Shown: positions 36,139 to 43,387, counted from the first letter of the stretch. The stretch is DNA of 64,000 nt from Acidobacterium capsulatum ATCC 51196 (GCF_000022565.1 NC_012483.1:3596001-3660000), one strand, 5' to 3'. The notes: generated from the letters alone by a model not told the origin. Numbers and translations are program-made.

Positions 36139-37041
36139 CTAGAAGGGAGGTTCTTCATCGCTCCTCGTCAAATCGGCTAGGTAGATGATTTGTGAGGCCG
36201 AGATTCCGAGGATGTATTCGGAGAGCTCTGCCGTTGCTGCTCCACCTGACGCAGCTCCGTGAGCTACTCCTTCACCGCTATTCCGGAATCCATAGAGCCC
36301 GGTGAATGTGTTCCCGATTGTTTTCGGGAACAGGTTGCGATCACTGCTGGTCGCCCAGCCAACGAATTCTCCTAATGTCTTGACCTTTGCGTCTGGAAAT
36401 AGCTCCTTCGCTGCCGCTTCCACTGCACAGACGGCCTCTTTGACAGTGTTCTCGTGGTCAATGTTCTTACGGTCAAGAAAATAGCGAAGCGCTTTCGAAA
36501 AGTGCCGTCGAGCTGCATCCAGTCTCTGGTCGGCTAAAGCTTTCTCGGCTTTGTTTATTTGGCTAATCGTGTGGCGTTTCCCCCGCCGCTGCACAACTCC
36601 GTCCTGGAAGTCGTAACCGAGACCTTCCTCATCAAAAAGACGCTGCAATTCCTCAGCGATATATGACTGTGCTTGCGCTTTTGTGAAGGTGACCTCATCG
36701 TGGTCATACCAGCGCGAAATGTCTTGCGCGAGATGGCCATAAAGGCGTTCGCAAAAATCGTATACCCGATCCCACTCGAGCTGGTCCAGATACTTTTCCG
36801 TGTCCAGCTTAGCTTGCTTTTCGCCTTGGGTAGTTGTGTTGTTATAGTCCACTGGTGTGGCTCTGGCAATCCTCCTGAGTTCCTTGGCGACGACAATCCA
36901 GTCCCGGAGGAAGTACTTCTCAATCGCACCACTCAAGACATGGAGCAGTCCGTTGCGCGCGGTAACGGGAAAGTCTCCATCGATCCACTTCCTTTCACGG
37001 TGATGCCGAGCGGAGAAGGGTTGAAATGTTGGCGTTGTCAT
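36139..37041 (-). CDS. AbiJ-like protein (AbiJ_NTD4-type N domain, HEPN-like C domain)
   Basis: A 300-aa protein without a characterised orthologue that I recognise. The N terminus (FQPFSARHHRERKWIDGDFP ... TARNGLLHVL) and LEWDRVYDFCERLYGHL resemble the AbiJ N-terminal domain 4 of phage-abortive-infection proteins. The middle has ELQRLFDEEGLGYDFQDG (131-148). The C terminus is helical with ENTVKEAVCAVEAAAKEL and LYGFRNSGEGVAHG (249-262), a HEPN-like Arg...His feature. Codon use is less GC-rich than in the flanks. It is divergent from the gene at 37166, 124 bp away, which shares the same C-terminal pattern. Role in phage defence is inferred, not shown. Confidence 0.68.
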   Translation of the reverse strand: MTTPTFQPFSARHHRERKWIDGDFPVTARNGLLHVLSGAIEKYFLRDWIVVAKELRRIARATPVDYNNTTTQGEKQAKLDTEKYLDQLEWDRVYDFCERLYGHLAQDISRWYDHDEVTFTKAQAQSYIAEELQRLFDEEGLGYDFQDGVVQRRGKRHTISQINKAEKALADQRLDAARRHFSKALRYFLDRKNIDHENTVKEAVCAVEAAAKELFPDAKVKTLGEFVGWATSSDRNLFPKTIGNTFTGLYGFRNSGEGVAHGAASGGAATAELSEYILGISASQIIYLADLTRSDEEPPF

Positions 37042-37165
37042 TTGGATGAGATTCTAACCGGCTTATTTCACTGGGAAAAGCGCAGATCGGAATAGGGAAC
37101 GGCATTTCTAGCATCTGGACTCTCCCGGCTCTCTCAGCTTGACGTAGGATTTTGAACAGTCAGCG
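37042..37165. promoter_or_regulatory. Divergent promoter region of the AbiJ-like pair
   Basis: 124 bp separate the two start codons. Toward the left gene, TTTCCC, 16 bases, then TAGAAT (minus strand) is a plausible promoter. Toward the right gene TTGACG at about 37140 is present, but it lies too close to the ATG at 37166 for a normal leader. No clear operator was recognised. Confidence 0.35.
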
Positions 37166-38032
37166 ATGCTTAATTTCAATCCACAATGGCGGCTAGAAGC
37201 ACCGCCTAACGATGACCTACACCACGGATCAATCCCTAACGAAGCGGTGGACGAATTCGTTCAACTGATCCGCGCAATTGCCATTGGGCCTTCGGCAAAA
37301 AGGGTTTGGGAACACCTCAAGAGAAAATTCAGCGGACCCGCGAGGAGACAATTTTGGTTGAGCACCAACGCCTCGTTTGCAGAGCAAGACGGTCGCGAAT
37401 ATTTAGTGGATGCGGCGAGAAATTCTCCGCTATTCATCGAGGCGTTCTATGACAGCTGGACGGACTTAATGAGCGAAAACCCAGCCCATATTCCACAAAT
37501 CGTACCGACCTTAAATCGGATTCTAAGTGCTCATGGGATTGGTTTTAGATTGAATCCTCCAAATTTGGAGACGCTTGGTGAACCGGCGCCCCTTGTTGAA
37601 GTGGTGATTCCTGCGGCTACCTTAGAGGGTCGTGCCAGTGAGGTGATTCGCACTTCTCTTGACAGGGCTGCCGAATATCTCGAGCGGGGTGATGATCGCG
37701 CCGCTGTAATGGAATCGCTATGGTTACTGGATAGTGTTACCACCATTTTCAGCGGACTAGCTTTACCAGCGGGGGATGTGAACGGAGTCTATTTCAAAAC
37801 CATCGTGGGAGATCTACGCCGTCTCCAGTCGGGCCGGACCCTTTCGTATGCAGCACGGTGGATGGAGACGTTGTATGGATATCTGTCCGCGCCAGGCGGA
37901 GGACAGATACGCCATGGGATGAATCTGAGCAATGAGATTCAACTGAATCGAAATGATGCTCGCCTTTATTGCAACCTAATCAGGAGTTACATCGAATATT
38001 TGCTGGGTGAACACGAGCGCCTCACGCGTTGA
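37166..38032 (+). CDS. AbiJ-like protein with HEPN-like C-terminal domain
   Basis: A 288-aa protein of unknown function. The N-terminal 110 residues are not recognised. The middle TLNRILSAHGIGFRL (115-129) parallels LQRLFDEEGLGYDF of the divergent neighbour, and the C terminus has DRAAVMESLWLLDSV and LYGYLSAPGGGQIRHG (236-251), matching the neighbour's LYGFRNSGEGVAHG. The RHG triad fits a HEPN-like (RNase or toxin-related) helical domain as in AbiJ-type abortive infection proteins. It is less GC-rich than housekeeping genes. The shared layout with its neighbour suggests two diverged paralogues or a two-part module. Confidence 0.6.
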   Translation: MLNFNPQWRLEAPPNDDLHHGSIPNEAVDEFVQLIRAIAIGPSAKRVWEHLKRKFSGPARRQFWLSTNASFAEQDGREYLVDAARNSPLFIEAFYDSWTDLMSENPAHIPQIVPTLNRILSAHGIGFRLNPPNLETLGEPAPLVEVVIPAATLEGRASEVIRTSLDRAAEYLERGDDRAAVMESLWLLDSVTTIFSGLALPAGDVNGVYFKTIVGDLRRLQSGRTLSYAARWMETLYGYLSAPGGGQIRHGMNLSNEIQLNRNDARLYCNLIRSYIEYLLGEHERLTR

Positions 38033-38168
38033 GAGTGCTTGGGGGAAATAATTAGATCAATCCGTTTCCAACGATTCAGCCATCGACCGGTTCATTCGGC
38101 CCAATGCACTCCTCCAAAACAATTCGCGTGTTGTAGAACGCCGAGTCCGTTCTTTTGAGGACAGGAAC

Positions 38169-38212
38169 GACAACCCCACTCAAGCCAACTTCGGGCTTCA
38201 ATGGGGCACCCG
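38169..38212 (+). repeat. Repeat C, copy 1 (44 bp)
   Basis: Matches 39031-39074 with a few differences. Layout: CCCCACTCAA, GCC, then GGGCTT and AATGGGGCACCCG. The arms CCCCA/TGGGG and AAGCC/GGCTT can pair, so it is a hairpin element ending in GGGGCACCCG. Confidence 0.78.
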
Positions 38213-38263
38213 TCTGTGGATGGGGCTTCGATATGGGGGCGCGCGGAGAGTGGTTGCGCGTTT

Positions 38264-38327
38264 GCGCAGGGGCTGAAGCCCGGGGTTTATTTGTTCGGGG
38301 ATGGCATGGCTGAAGCCATGCCCTGAT
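38264..38327 (+). repeat. GGCTGAAGCC palindrome cluster
   Basis: Contains GGGGCTGAAGCCCGGGG and, at 38303-38322, the perfect palindromic pair GGCATGGCT-GA-AGCCATGCC followed by CTGATAC. The GCCCTGATAC suffix also follows the copies at 38773, 39140 and 44803. Confidence 0.75.
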
Positions 38328-38401
38328 ACGGTGTCTTTGCTGGATCGGGATTGATTCGTCTCGTCTCTTTGCGATGTGGAGGGCCTGGTGTTGAGGGTTG
38401 G

Positions 38402-38548
38402 GGAATGCGGGTCCCTCCGCTCACTTTGCTTGGTCGGGATGACAGAGGGGGGATGGTGGGGGAAACTCCGGGCGGTGTTTGGCGATGGAGAGATCGCCGG
38501 GATTCTTCGGCCAAAAGCGGGCCTCAGAATGACGCATCGCGGGCGGTG
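38402..38548 (+). repeat. Dispersed composite repeat D, copy 2
   Basis: Long form with the preceding GAATGCGGGTCCCTCCGCTC segment, GGGATGACAGAGG, GGAAACTCCGGGCGG and GAGAGATCGCCGGGATTC. The centre is a hairpin: ATTCT, GGCC, loop AAAAGC, GGGCC, AGAAT. Confidence 0.82.
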
Positions 38549-38566
38549 GGTGGTGTTTAGGGTTGG

Positions 38567-38698
38567 AGAATGCGGGTCCCTCCGCTCACTTTGCTTGGCC
38601 GGGATGACAAAGGGTGGGATGGTGGGAGGAACTCCGGGCGGTCTTTGGTGTGGAGAGATCGCCGGGATTCTTCGCTTCGCTCAGAATGACGCATCGTT
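38567..38698 (+). repeat. Dispersed composite repeat D, copy 3
   Basis: Same landmarks as copy 2, but the centre is the short TTCGCTTCGCTC form between GGGATTC and AGAATGACGCATC. Confidence 0.82.
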
Positions 38699-38713
38699 TG
38701 CTCAGAGGTTTTC

Positions 38714-38783
38714 TCGCAGGGGCTGAAGCCCCTCTTTTTTGTAGCCGGTCTGCGGCACGGCTAAAGCCGTGCCCTGATACAAG
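38714..38783 (+). repeat. GGCTRAAGCC palindromes with a T run
   Basis: AGGGGCT-GA-AGCCCCT at 38718-38733 is followed by CTTTTTT, which resembles an intrinsic terminator on the plus strand. GGCACGGCT-AA-AGCCGTGCC follows at 38754-38773 with the usual CTGATACAAGAG suffix. Confidence 0.75.
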
Positions 38784-38812
38784 AGATGCTCTTTCAGGGC
38801 GAAGGACTGCAG

Positions 38813-38960
38813 GCTCCTCCGCTTGCTGCACTTTGGTCGGGATGACAAAGGGCGGGATGGTGGGAGGAACTCCGGGCGGTGTTTGGCGTGGAGAGATCGC
38901 CGGGATTCTTCGGCCCAAAAGCGGGCCTCAGAATGACGCATCGCGGGTGGTGGGTGGTGG
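38813..38960 (+). repeat. Dispersed composite repeat D, copy 4
   Basis: Long form. The central hairpin is the best conserved: ATTCT, TC, GGCCC, AAAAGC, GGGCC, TC, AGAAT. It is followed by GACGCATCGCGGG as in copy 2. Confidence 0.82.
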
Positions 38961-39030
38961 AGACGCAGGGGAATGCGGGTCCGTCCGCTCGCTTTGCCTG
39001 GTTGGGATGACAGGGTGGGTGAGGGGGGAA

Positions 39031-39074
39031 GACGACCCCACTCAAACCAACCCCGGGCTTGAATGGGGCACCCG
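39031..39074 (+). repeat. Repeat C, copy 2 (44 bp)
   Basis: Second copy of the 44-bp element at 38169-38212, with the same CCCCACTCAA start and AATGGGGCACCCG end. Confidence 0.78.
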
Positions 39075-39179
39075 AATCCTGCCCTCGTTTTGCAAGAGTG
39101 GGCACCCGGTGCGGGAGGTTTCCGCAGGGGCTGAAGCCATGCCCTGATACGGGGAGGCCTCGGATGACTAGATTGCTTA

Positions 39180-39202
39180 CCCACATCTCTTTGAGATGTG
39201 GG
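39180..39202 (+). repeat. CCCACATCTC hairpin, copy 2
   Basis: Perfect 10-bp stem CCCACATCTC/GAGATGTGGG with loop TTT, followed by GCACCCG. Identical to the hairpins at 12636-12658 and 44840-44862; the fourth copy at 44707-44729 has loop TGC. A GGCTGAAGCC palindrome at 39124-39150 precedes it. Confidence 0.85.
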
Positions 39203-39240
39203 GCACCCGCATTTGTGCCCTGATTATGGAGATGGTCTTT

Positions 39241-39266
39241 CCCGGGTCCGAACGGACGGACCCGGG
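39241..39266 (+). repeat. CCCGGGTCCG hairpin followed by GCACCC
   Basis: Perfect 10-bp stem CCCGGGTCCG/CGGACCCGGG with a 6-nt loop, followed by GGCACCC. It shares only the GGGGCACCC tail with the other hairpin elements. Confidence 0.75.
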
Positions 39267-39359
39267 GCACCCTGAGAGAGTGTGATGGGGCGTTCTCCCG
39301 TGGATGGACACGGGGTGGCCCGAGGGGGAGCGTGATCGCGCGCTGTCCCGTGGCGGGGG

Positions 39360-40166
39360 CTATTTGGCGTTGCGCTTTTCGGCGCGGGCCTTGCGGCGGG
39401 TTGGGTGGACCATGAACGAGACGCCGATGCTGATGAGGTAGAGGGTCAGCATGGGGGTGGCGAAGACGCACATGGTGAGCACGTCGGGCGTGGGCGTGAT
39501 GATGGCCGCGATGATGAAGATGATGAGGATGGCGTAGCGGATGTTCTTCCAGAGGAAGCGCGGGCTCACGATGCCGAAGAGCGAGAGGAAGAGCACGACG
39601 ATGGGCAGCTCAAAGGTGACGCCGAGGCCCAGGATGACGGTGAGAAAGAGGCTGGTGTACTCGTTGATCTCGATGAGGGGCTTGAACTCTTTGCTGTAGC
39701 CGAGCAGAAAGTCGAGCGAGCCGGGATAGACCCAGCGGTAGCCGAAGTAGGCTCCGGCAAGGAAGAGGCCGACGGTGGCCACCATGAAGGGGACGACGTA
39801 CTTTTTCTCGTTGGCGTAGAGGCCCGGAGAGATGAACATCCAGAGCTGGAAGAGCACGAAGGGCGAGGCGAAGATGCAGCCGACCATGAGGCTGATCTTG
39901 AGGTACATGTTAAAGGGGTCAATCGGGTTGTGATAGACCAGTTGGGTCGGCATGTGATGCGCAGCCAGGGCGGTGGTGATGGGCTGCTGCATGAAGTTGT
40001 AGATCTGGGCGTGGAAGCCGTAGGCGACGAAGAAGCCGATAATGATGGCCAGTCCGGCGCGGATGATGCGGCGGCGGAGCTCTTCGAGGTGCTCCATGAG
40101 GCTCATGCCGGGCAGCTCGGCGCGTTCAGAGACGGCGGCGCGGGCGCGATCGACGATATCAGACAT
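39360..40166 (-). CDS. tatC: Twin-arginine translocase subunit TatC
   Basis: Core receptor of the Tat pathway, which exports folded proteins. The product is 268 aa with six predicted membrane helices. Family features are the N-terminal MSLMEHLEELRRRIIRAG with the conserved Glu, the first periplasmic loop with the long amphipathic part, FELPIVVLFLSLFGIVSP and the late AAIITPTPDVLTMCVFATPM. Its start overlaps the upstream TatA/B gene by eight bases. Together they form a minimal Tat operon. It is followed by repeat-rich DNA. Confidence 0.95.
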   Translation of the reverse strand: MSDIVDRARAAVSERAELPGMSLMEHLEELRRRIIRAGLAIIIGFFVAYGFHAQIYNFMQQPITTALAAHHMPTQLVYHNPIDPFNMYLKISLMVGCIFASPFVLFQLWMFISPGLYANEKKYVVPFMVATVGLFLAGAYFGYRWVYPGSLDFLLGYSKEFKPLIEINEYTSLFLTVILGLGVTFELPIVVLFLSLFGIVSPRFLWKNIRYAILIIFIIAAIITPTPDVLTMCVFATPMLTLYLISIGVSFMVHPTRRKARAEKRNAK

Positions 40167-40701
40167 GACGGACGGCCTCGCCGCTTTCTGGCTGTGACGG
40201 AGGGTGCTGGGCTTTGGCTTCGGGGGCTTCAGTGGTGGCGGCTTCGGTGTGGCTTACGCCTTGCCCGGTGGCCGGGTGGTGGATGACTTCGTGGATGGAG
40301 TGGGTTTCGAGCGGTTCGGCTTCGGCGGCGGCCAGGGTGCCATCCTCAGAGGGCGGCAGCGCGGCGACGTAGGGCTCGCCGGGGAATTCGGGGTCTTCCT
40401 GCATGGCGACGTGCTGGAGGGGCTGGACGATCTCTGACGGGTCAGCGGGCAGCGGCTCGGTCTGGGGATGGACGGCGAGGACGCGCTCGGTCTGCTCCTT
40501 GAGCGAGGCTTCGAGGCGCTTTTTGCGGTCTTCCTCGTCCATGTTGCGCAGCTCTTCATCCATCTGCATCTTGAATTCATTGCTGGCGCGGCGGAATTCC
40601 ATCATGAGACGGCCGATCTGGCGGCCGATTTCGGGCAGCTTCTTGGGGCCGAAGAGGACAAGCGCCAGCAGAAAGATGAAGGTGTAGTCGCCGAAGTGCA
40701 T
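40159..40701 (-). CDS. tatB: Twin-arginine translocase TatA/TatB-type subunit
   Basis: A 180-aa single-helix Tat component. The N-terminal membrane helix (about 4-18, FGDYTFIFLLALVLFGPKKLPEIGR) contains the FGPKKLPE hinge and is followed by an amphipathic helix (MEFRRASNEFKMQM) and a charged coiled segment, then a long acidic, Pro/Ala-rich tail. The length fits TatB better than the usual 60-90 aa TatA, but the FGPKKLPE hinge is shared by both, so A-type function is possible. It overlaps tatC. Confidence 0.85.
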   Translation of the reverse strand: MHFGDYTFIFLLALVLFGPKKLPEIGRQIGRLMMEFRRASNEFKMQMDEELRNMDEEDRKKRLEASLKEQTERVLAVHPQTEPLPADPSEIVQPLQHVAMQEDPEFPGEPYVAALPPSEDGTLAAAEAEPLETHSIHEVIHHPATGQGVSHTEAATTEAPEAKAQHPPSQPESGEAVRHV

Positions 40702-40809
40702 GAATTCTTATGATACCCGCCGGGGTGCTGAGCCGGAATGGGAACCGGCCGCAATGTGAGTACGCCTGAAAGGGCGATTCAGGATGACTGCTGTATTAAA
40801 CTAACAGCA

Positions 40810-40871
40810 AATATTGGATTTGCGGGCGCGCAGAATTTGCGACATGCAAGAGGGCGTTCCCATCCAATATT
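40810..40871 (+). promoter_or_regulatory. Inverted repeat upstream of the nadA riboswitch
   Basis: AATATTGGAT (40810-40819) and ATCCAATATT (40862-40871) are perfect inverted copies. A second small inverted pair, TGCTGT/ACAGCA, lies just left (about 40789-40808). They might be operator half-sites, a terminator-like stem or part of the nadA promoter. The rest of 40702-40877 shows nothing. Confidence 0.4.
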
Positions 40872-40877
40872 GCAAAA

Positions 40878-40998
40878 GGCGGCAACATCCCCGCCGGTTG
40901 GGCGCGCGAGCGCAGTGAACCGGCTGCAGCCTGCGATTTGCTTTCAACATCCCCGTCCCGGGCGGCCTTGACCGCAGTGGACTGAAGGCGGCTGAACC
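40878..40998 (+). ncRNA. Tandem NAD+-I riboswitch (nadA motif)
   Basis: Two similar domains follow each other directly before nadA. Domain 1: CAACATCCCC (40883-40892), stem GCCGGTT with AACCGGC, internal GG, inner hairpin GCGC-GA-GCGC, then AGTG. Domain 2: CAACATCCCC (40945-40954), stem GTCC with GGAC, inner GCGG/CCGC hairpin, AGTG, and an outer stem GCTTT/AAGGC. This order fits the NAD+-sensing nadA motif of Acidobacteriota. The 3' strand of the last stem (AAGG at 40985-40988) could serve as the ribosome site of nadA, which would explain repression of translation when NAD+ is bound (inference). Confidence 0.88.
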
Positions 40999-42138
40999 TT
41001 GAATAGTGTTGTCGATATGGAAGTGGCTTCCGCAGTGGCGGAGCCGGATGCGTGCTCGCTCGATCATTACCTGTCGCTGCCCGATCACAGCATGGATGAA
41101 CGGATTGCCGCGGCGCGGGCGCGCCTGGGCGCAAGCACGGTGTTGCTGGGGCACCACTACCAGCGCGATGAAGTGGTGCGCTTTGCCGATTTCACGGGCG
41201 ACAGCTACAAGCTGTCAAAGATTGCGGCTGAGACCGAGGCGAAGTATGTGGTGTTCTGCGGCGTGCACTTTATGGCCGAGAGCGCCGATGTGCTGGGGCG
41301 CAGCGAGCAGCACGTGATATTGCCGGACCTGAATGCCGGCTGTTCGATGGCCGATATGGCGGAGATCAGCCAGGTGGAAGCCTGCTGGGAGACGCTGCTG
41401 GGGGCCGGGCTCGGTGCGGAGCAGGTGATGCCGCTGACGTATATGAATTCGACGGCGGCGATCAAGGCGTTTTGCGGCGAGCGGGGCGGGCTGGTGTGTA
41501 CGTCGTCGAATGCGCGCAAGGCCTTTGAGTGGGCGTTTGCGCGGGCGGAGAAGATTTTGTTTTTGCCGGACCAGCACCTGGGGCGGAACACGGCCTTTGC
41601 GATGGGCATCGGCCTCGATGAGATGGTGGTGTTTGATCCGTGGCAGATTGGCGGCGGAGTGCCGGCTGAAAAGCTGCGCGCGGCGAAGGTGATTCTGTGG
41701 AAGGGGCACTGCTCCGTGCATCAGCGCTTTTTGCCGGAGCATGTGGACCGGGTGCGGGCGAAGTACGAGGGGATTCGCGTGGTGGTGCATCCGGAGTGCC
41801 GGTGGGAGGTGTGCCAGAAGGCCGATGCGCTGGGCTCGACGGAACGGATTATTGCTGAGGTGGAAGAGGCCCCCGAGGGCACGATGTTTGCCATCGGAAC
41901 GGAGATTCACCTGGTGAACCGGCTGGCGAAGCGGTTTGCGCCGCTGGGCAAGAAGATCATCACGCTCGACGATACGGGCTGCCTGTGCACGACGATGTAC
42001 CGGATCAGTCCGCAGCATCTGGCGTGGGCGCTCGAGAACCTGCTGGAAGGGCGCGTGGTGAACCAGATCAAGGTGACGGACGAGGTGAAGCACTGGGCGC
42101 GTGTGGCGCTGGACCGGATGCTGGAGATTCGCGGCTGA
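40999..42138 (+). CDS. nadA: Quinolinate synthase
   Basis: Condenses iminoaspartate (from NadB) with dihydroxyacetone phosphate to quinolinate using a 4Fe-4S cluster. The product is 379 aa from a TTG at 40999, chosen because AAGG is 10 bases upstream and this site is part of the riboswitch; an ATG at 41017 gives 373 aa but has no ribosome site. It shows GHHYQRDEVVRFADFTGDS, MADMAEISQVEACW, YMNSTAAIKAFCGERGGLVCTSSNA, VVHPECRWEVCQKAD and TGCLCTTMYRISP, the cluster cysteines being spread among these blocks. It overlaps the next gene by one base. Confidence 0.94.
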   Translation: MNSVVDMEVASAVAEPDACSLDHYLSLPDHSMDERIAAARARLGASTVLLGHHYQRDEVVRFADFTGDSYKLSKIAAETEAKYVVFCGVHFMAESADVLGRSEQHVILPDLNAGCSMADMAEISQVEACWETLLGAGLGAEQVMPLTYMNSTAAIKAFCGERGGLVCTSSNARKAFEWAFARAEKILFLPDQHLGRNTAFAMGIGLDEMVVFDPWQIGGGVPAEKLRAAKVILWKGHCSVHQRFLPEHVDRVRAKYEGIRVVVHPECRWEVCQKADALGSTERIIAEVEEAPEGTMFAIGTEIHLVNRLAKRFAPLGKKIITLDDTGCLCTTMYRISPQHLAWALENLLEGRVVNQIKVTDEVKHWARVALDRMLEIRG

Positions 42139-42572
42139 TGAAGACTTTTACGCTTGCCGAGGCCGAAGCCCTGCTGCCCACCATTGAATCGCTGCTGAAG
42201 CGCGCGATGGAGGCCAAGCAGGCGGCGGAGTCACTGGAAGAGGAGTTGCAGGATCTGGCGCAGCGCATTTTTGTGAGCGGCGGCATGATGGTGGACGTGG
42301 CCGAGGTGACCCGCAAACGCGCGGCGCTGGCCGGACTGGTGCAGCGCGCCAAGGACGCCGTGGAAGAGATGGACGCGATCGGCGTGCAGGTGAAGGACCT
42401 GAGTATCGGGCTGCTGGATTTTCCGGCGTATCTGGATGGCGAGATTGTGCTGCTGTGCTGGCGGCTGGGCGAGGAGCGCATCGGCTTCTGGCATTCGCTG
42501 GAGTCGGGATATCGCGGGCGGCAGCCGGTGGAGGGCCGCTTTGGAAGCCACGGCCCTGACAAACTGAACTGA
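42138..42572 (+). CDS. DUF2203 family protein
   Basis: A 144-aa soluble protein of unknown function. It starts with MKTFTLAEAEALLPTIESLL, has a helical coiled middle (EEELQDLAQRIFVSGGMMVDVAEV), and ends with GVQVKDLSIGLLDFPAYLDG and ILLCWRLGEERIGFWHS-like text (WRLGEERIGFWHSLESGY), the DUF2203 signature. TGATG overlap with nadA implies coupled translation and possibly control by the NAD+ riboswitch. A link to NAD metabolism is suggested only by this position. Confidence 0.85.
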   Translation: MKTFTLAEAEALLPTIESLLKRAMEAKQAAESLEEELQDLAQRIFVSGGMMVDVAEVTRKRAALAGLVQRAKDAVEEMDAIGVQVKDLSIGLLDFPAYLDGEIVLLCWRLGEERIGFWHSLESGYRGRQPVEGRFGSHGPDKLN

Positions 42573-42628
42573 GAATCAGGGCAGACACGCTGAACTGAGT
42601 TGGGTGGCTGCCGCGCGAATGGAAGCGG

Positions 42629-43387
42629 TCAGGCTGCGACTTGACGGCGGGAGAAAAGAAGCCCGATGGATGGGCGGATGACGAGGCCCAGAAGGTCAAT
42701 GAAGGCGTGGAGCGCGATGGCGTTCCAGATGCTGCCGCTGAGCAGGTAGACGATGGTGAGGGCGAGGCCAATGATGGTGGTGGCGAGGATGCCGGCGATG
42801 CCCTGGTAGAAGTGGGCGAGTCCGAAGAAGAGCGCGGCGATGAGAAATGCCGGAACGGCGTGGCCGATGAGGATGGTGAGCAGGAGGGGCAGCAGGAGGC
42901 GGAAGTAGACCTCCTCACTGAAGCCGGCATTGAGAGACAGAAGGGCTGCATGGGCGACTTCGCCCCAGTTGCGCGGGAGGAGCGGGGTGATATTGCCCAC
43001 GGTGACAGGCTTGACGGCCTGTTTTTTGTTTTTGCGGCGCGCCATGAAGCTGGTGAGGATAAGGCCGCCCACGACGGCGCAAGCCAGTCCGGCAAAGAAG
43101 CCGGCAAGGCCGGAAGCGCTGGGGCCGCGGCTGACGAAGAAATGGGAGAGGCGCTGGAATTCGGCAGGCAGAGCCACCAATGCGGAGAGACGCCGGAGAA
43201 TGGCGAGAGCGGCGAGCGAGCTGGCCCCGTAGAGCAGGAAGCTCTTGAGGGTCCAGATGCGGAAGCGGCGCTGGCGGTCCTGGGTGCGGGTGAGGGCCTG
43301 GAAGGCGCGGTATTCCGCAGGGTCTTTGCGAAGCACATAGAGCGTGGGCAGCAGGCAGAGAAGGAGCAGAACCGCGGCGATCAGCAT
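42629..43387 (-). CDS. CPBP-family intramembrane glutamic protease
   Basis: A 252-aa polytopic membrane protein of the CPBP/Abi (CaaX protease-like) family. The family motifs are present: EEVYFR (EExxxR) after SLNAGFS, FFGLAHFYQG (FxxxH), and ALHAFIDLLG (HxxxB). About seven hydrophobic helices are visible. Members cleave within membranes or process peptides; the substrate here is not known. It converges with the DUF2203 gene 56 bp away and diverges from the propeller lipoprotein gene. Confidence 0.87.
   Translation of the reverse strand: MLIAAVLLLLCLLPTLYVLRKDPAEYRAFQALTRTQDRQRRFRIWTLKSFLLYGASSLAALAILRRLSALVALPAEFQRLSHFFVSRGPSASGLAGFFAGLACAVVGGLILTSFMARRKNKKQAVKPVTVGNITPLLPRNWGEVAHAALLSLNAGFSEEVYFRLLLPLLLTILIGHAVPAFLIAALFFGLAHFYQGIAGILATTIIGLALTIVYLLSGSIWNAIALHAFIDLLGLVIRPSIGLLFSRRQVAA

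Larger units (their letters stand above)
38033..39359. other. 1.3-kb gene-free tract of composite palindromic repeats
   Basis: No credible protein gene on either strand. The tract is a mosaic of at least five repeat types, annotated separately: three D modules, two 44-bp C modules, several GGCTRAAGCC palindromes, a CCCACATCTC hairpin and a CCCGGGTCCG hairpin. The first 130 bp (38033-38168) are unique sequence without features. The last 90 bp before tatC hold GC-rich DNA without a clear terminator. Confidence 0.8.

Noticed and set aside
38033-39359. CRISPR array
   Set aside because: Repeats are of several unrelated types, irregularly spaced and partly palindromic, with no unique spacers of constant length and no cas genes.
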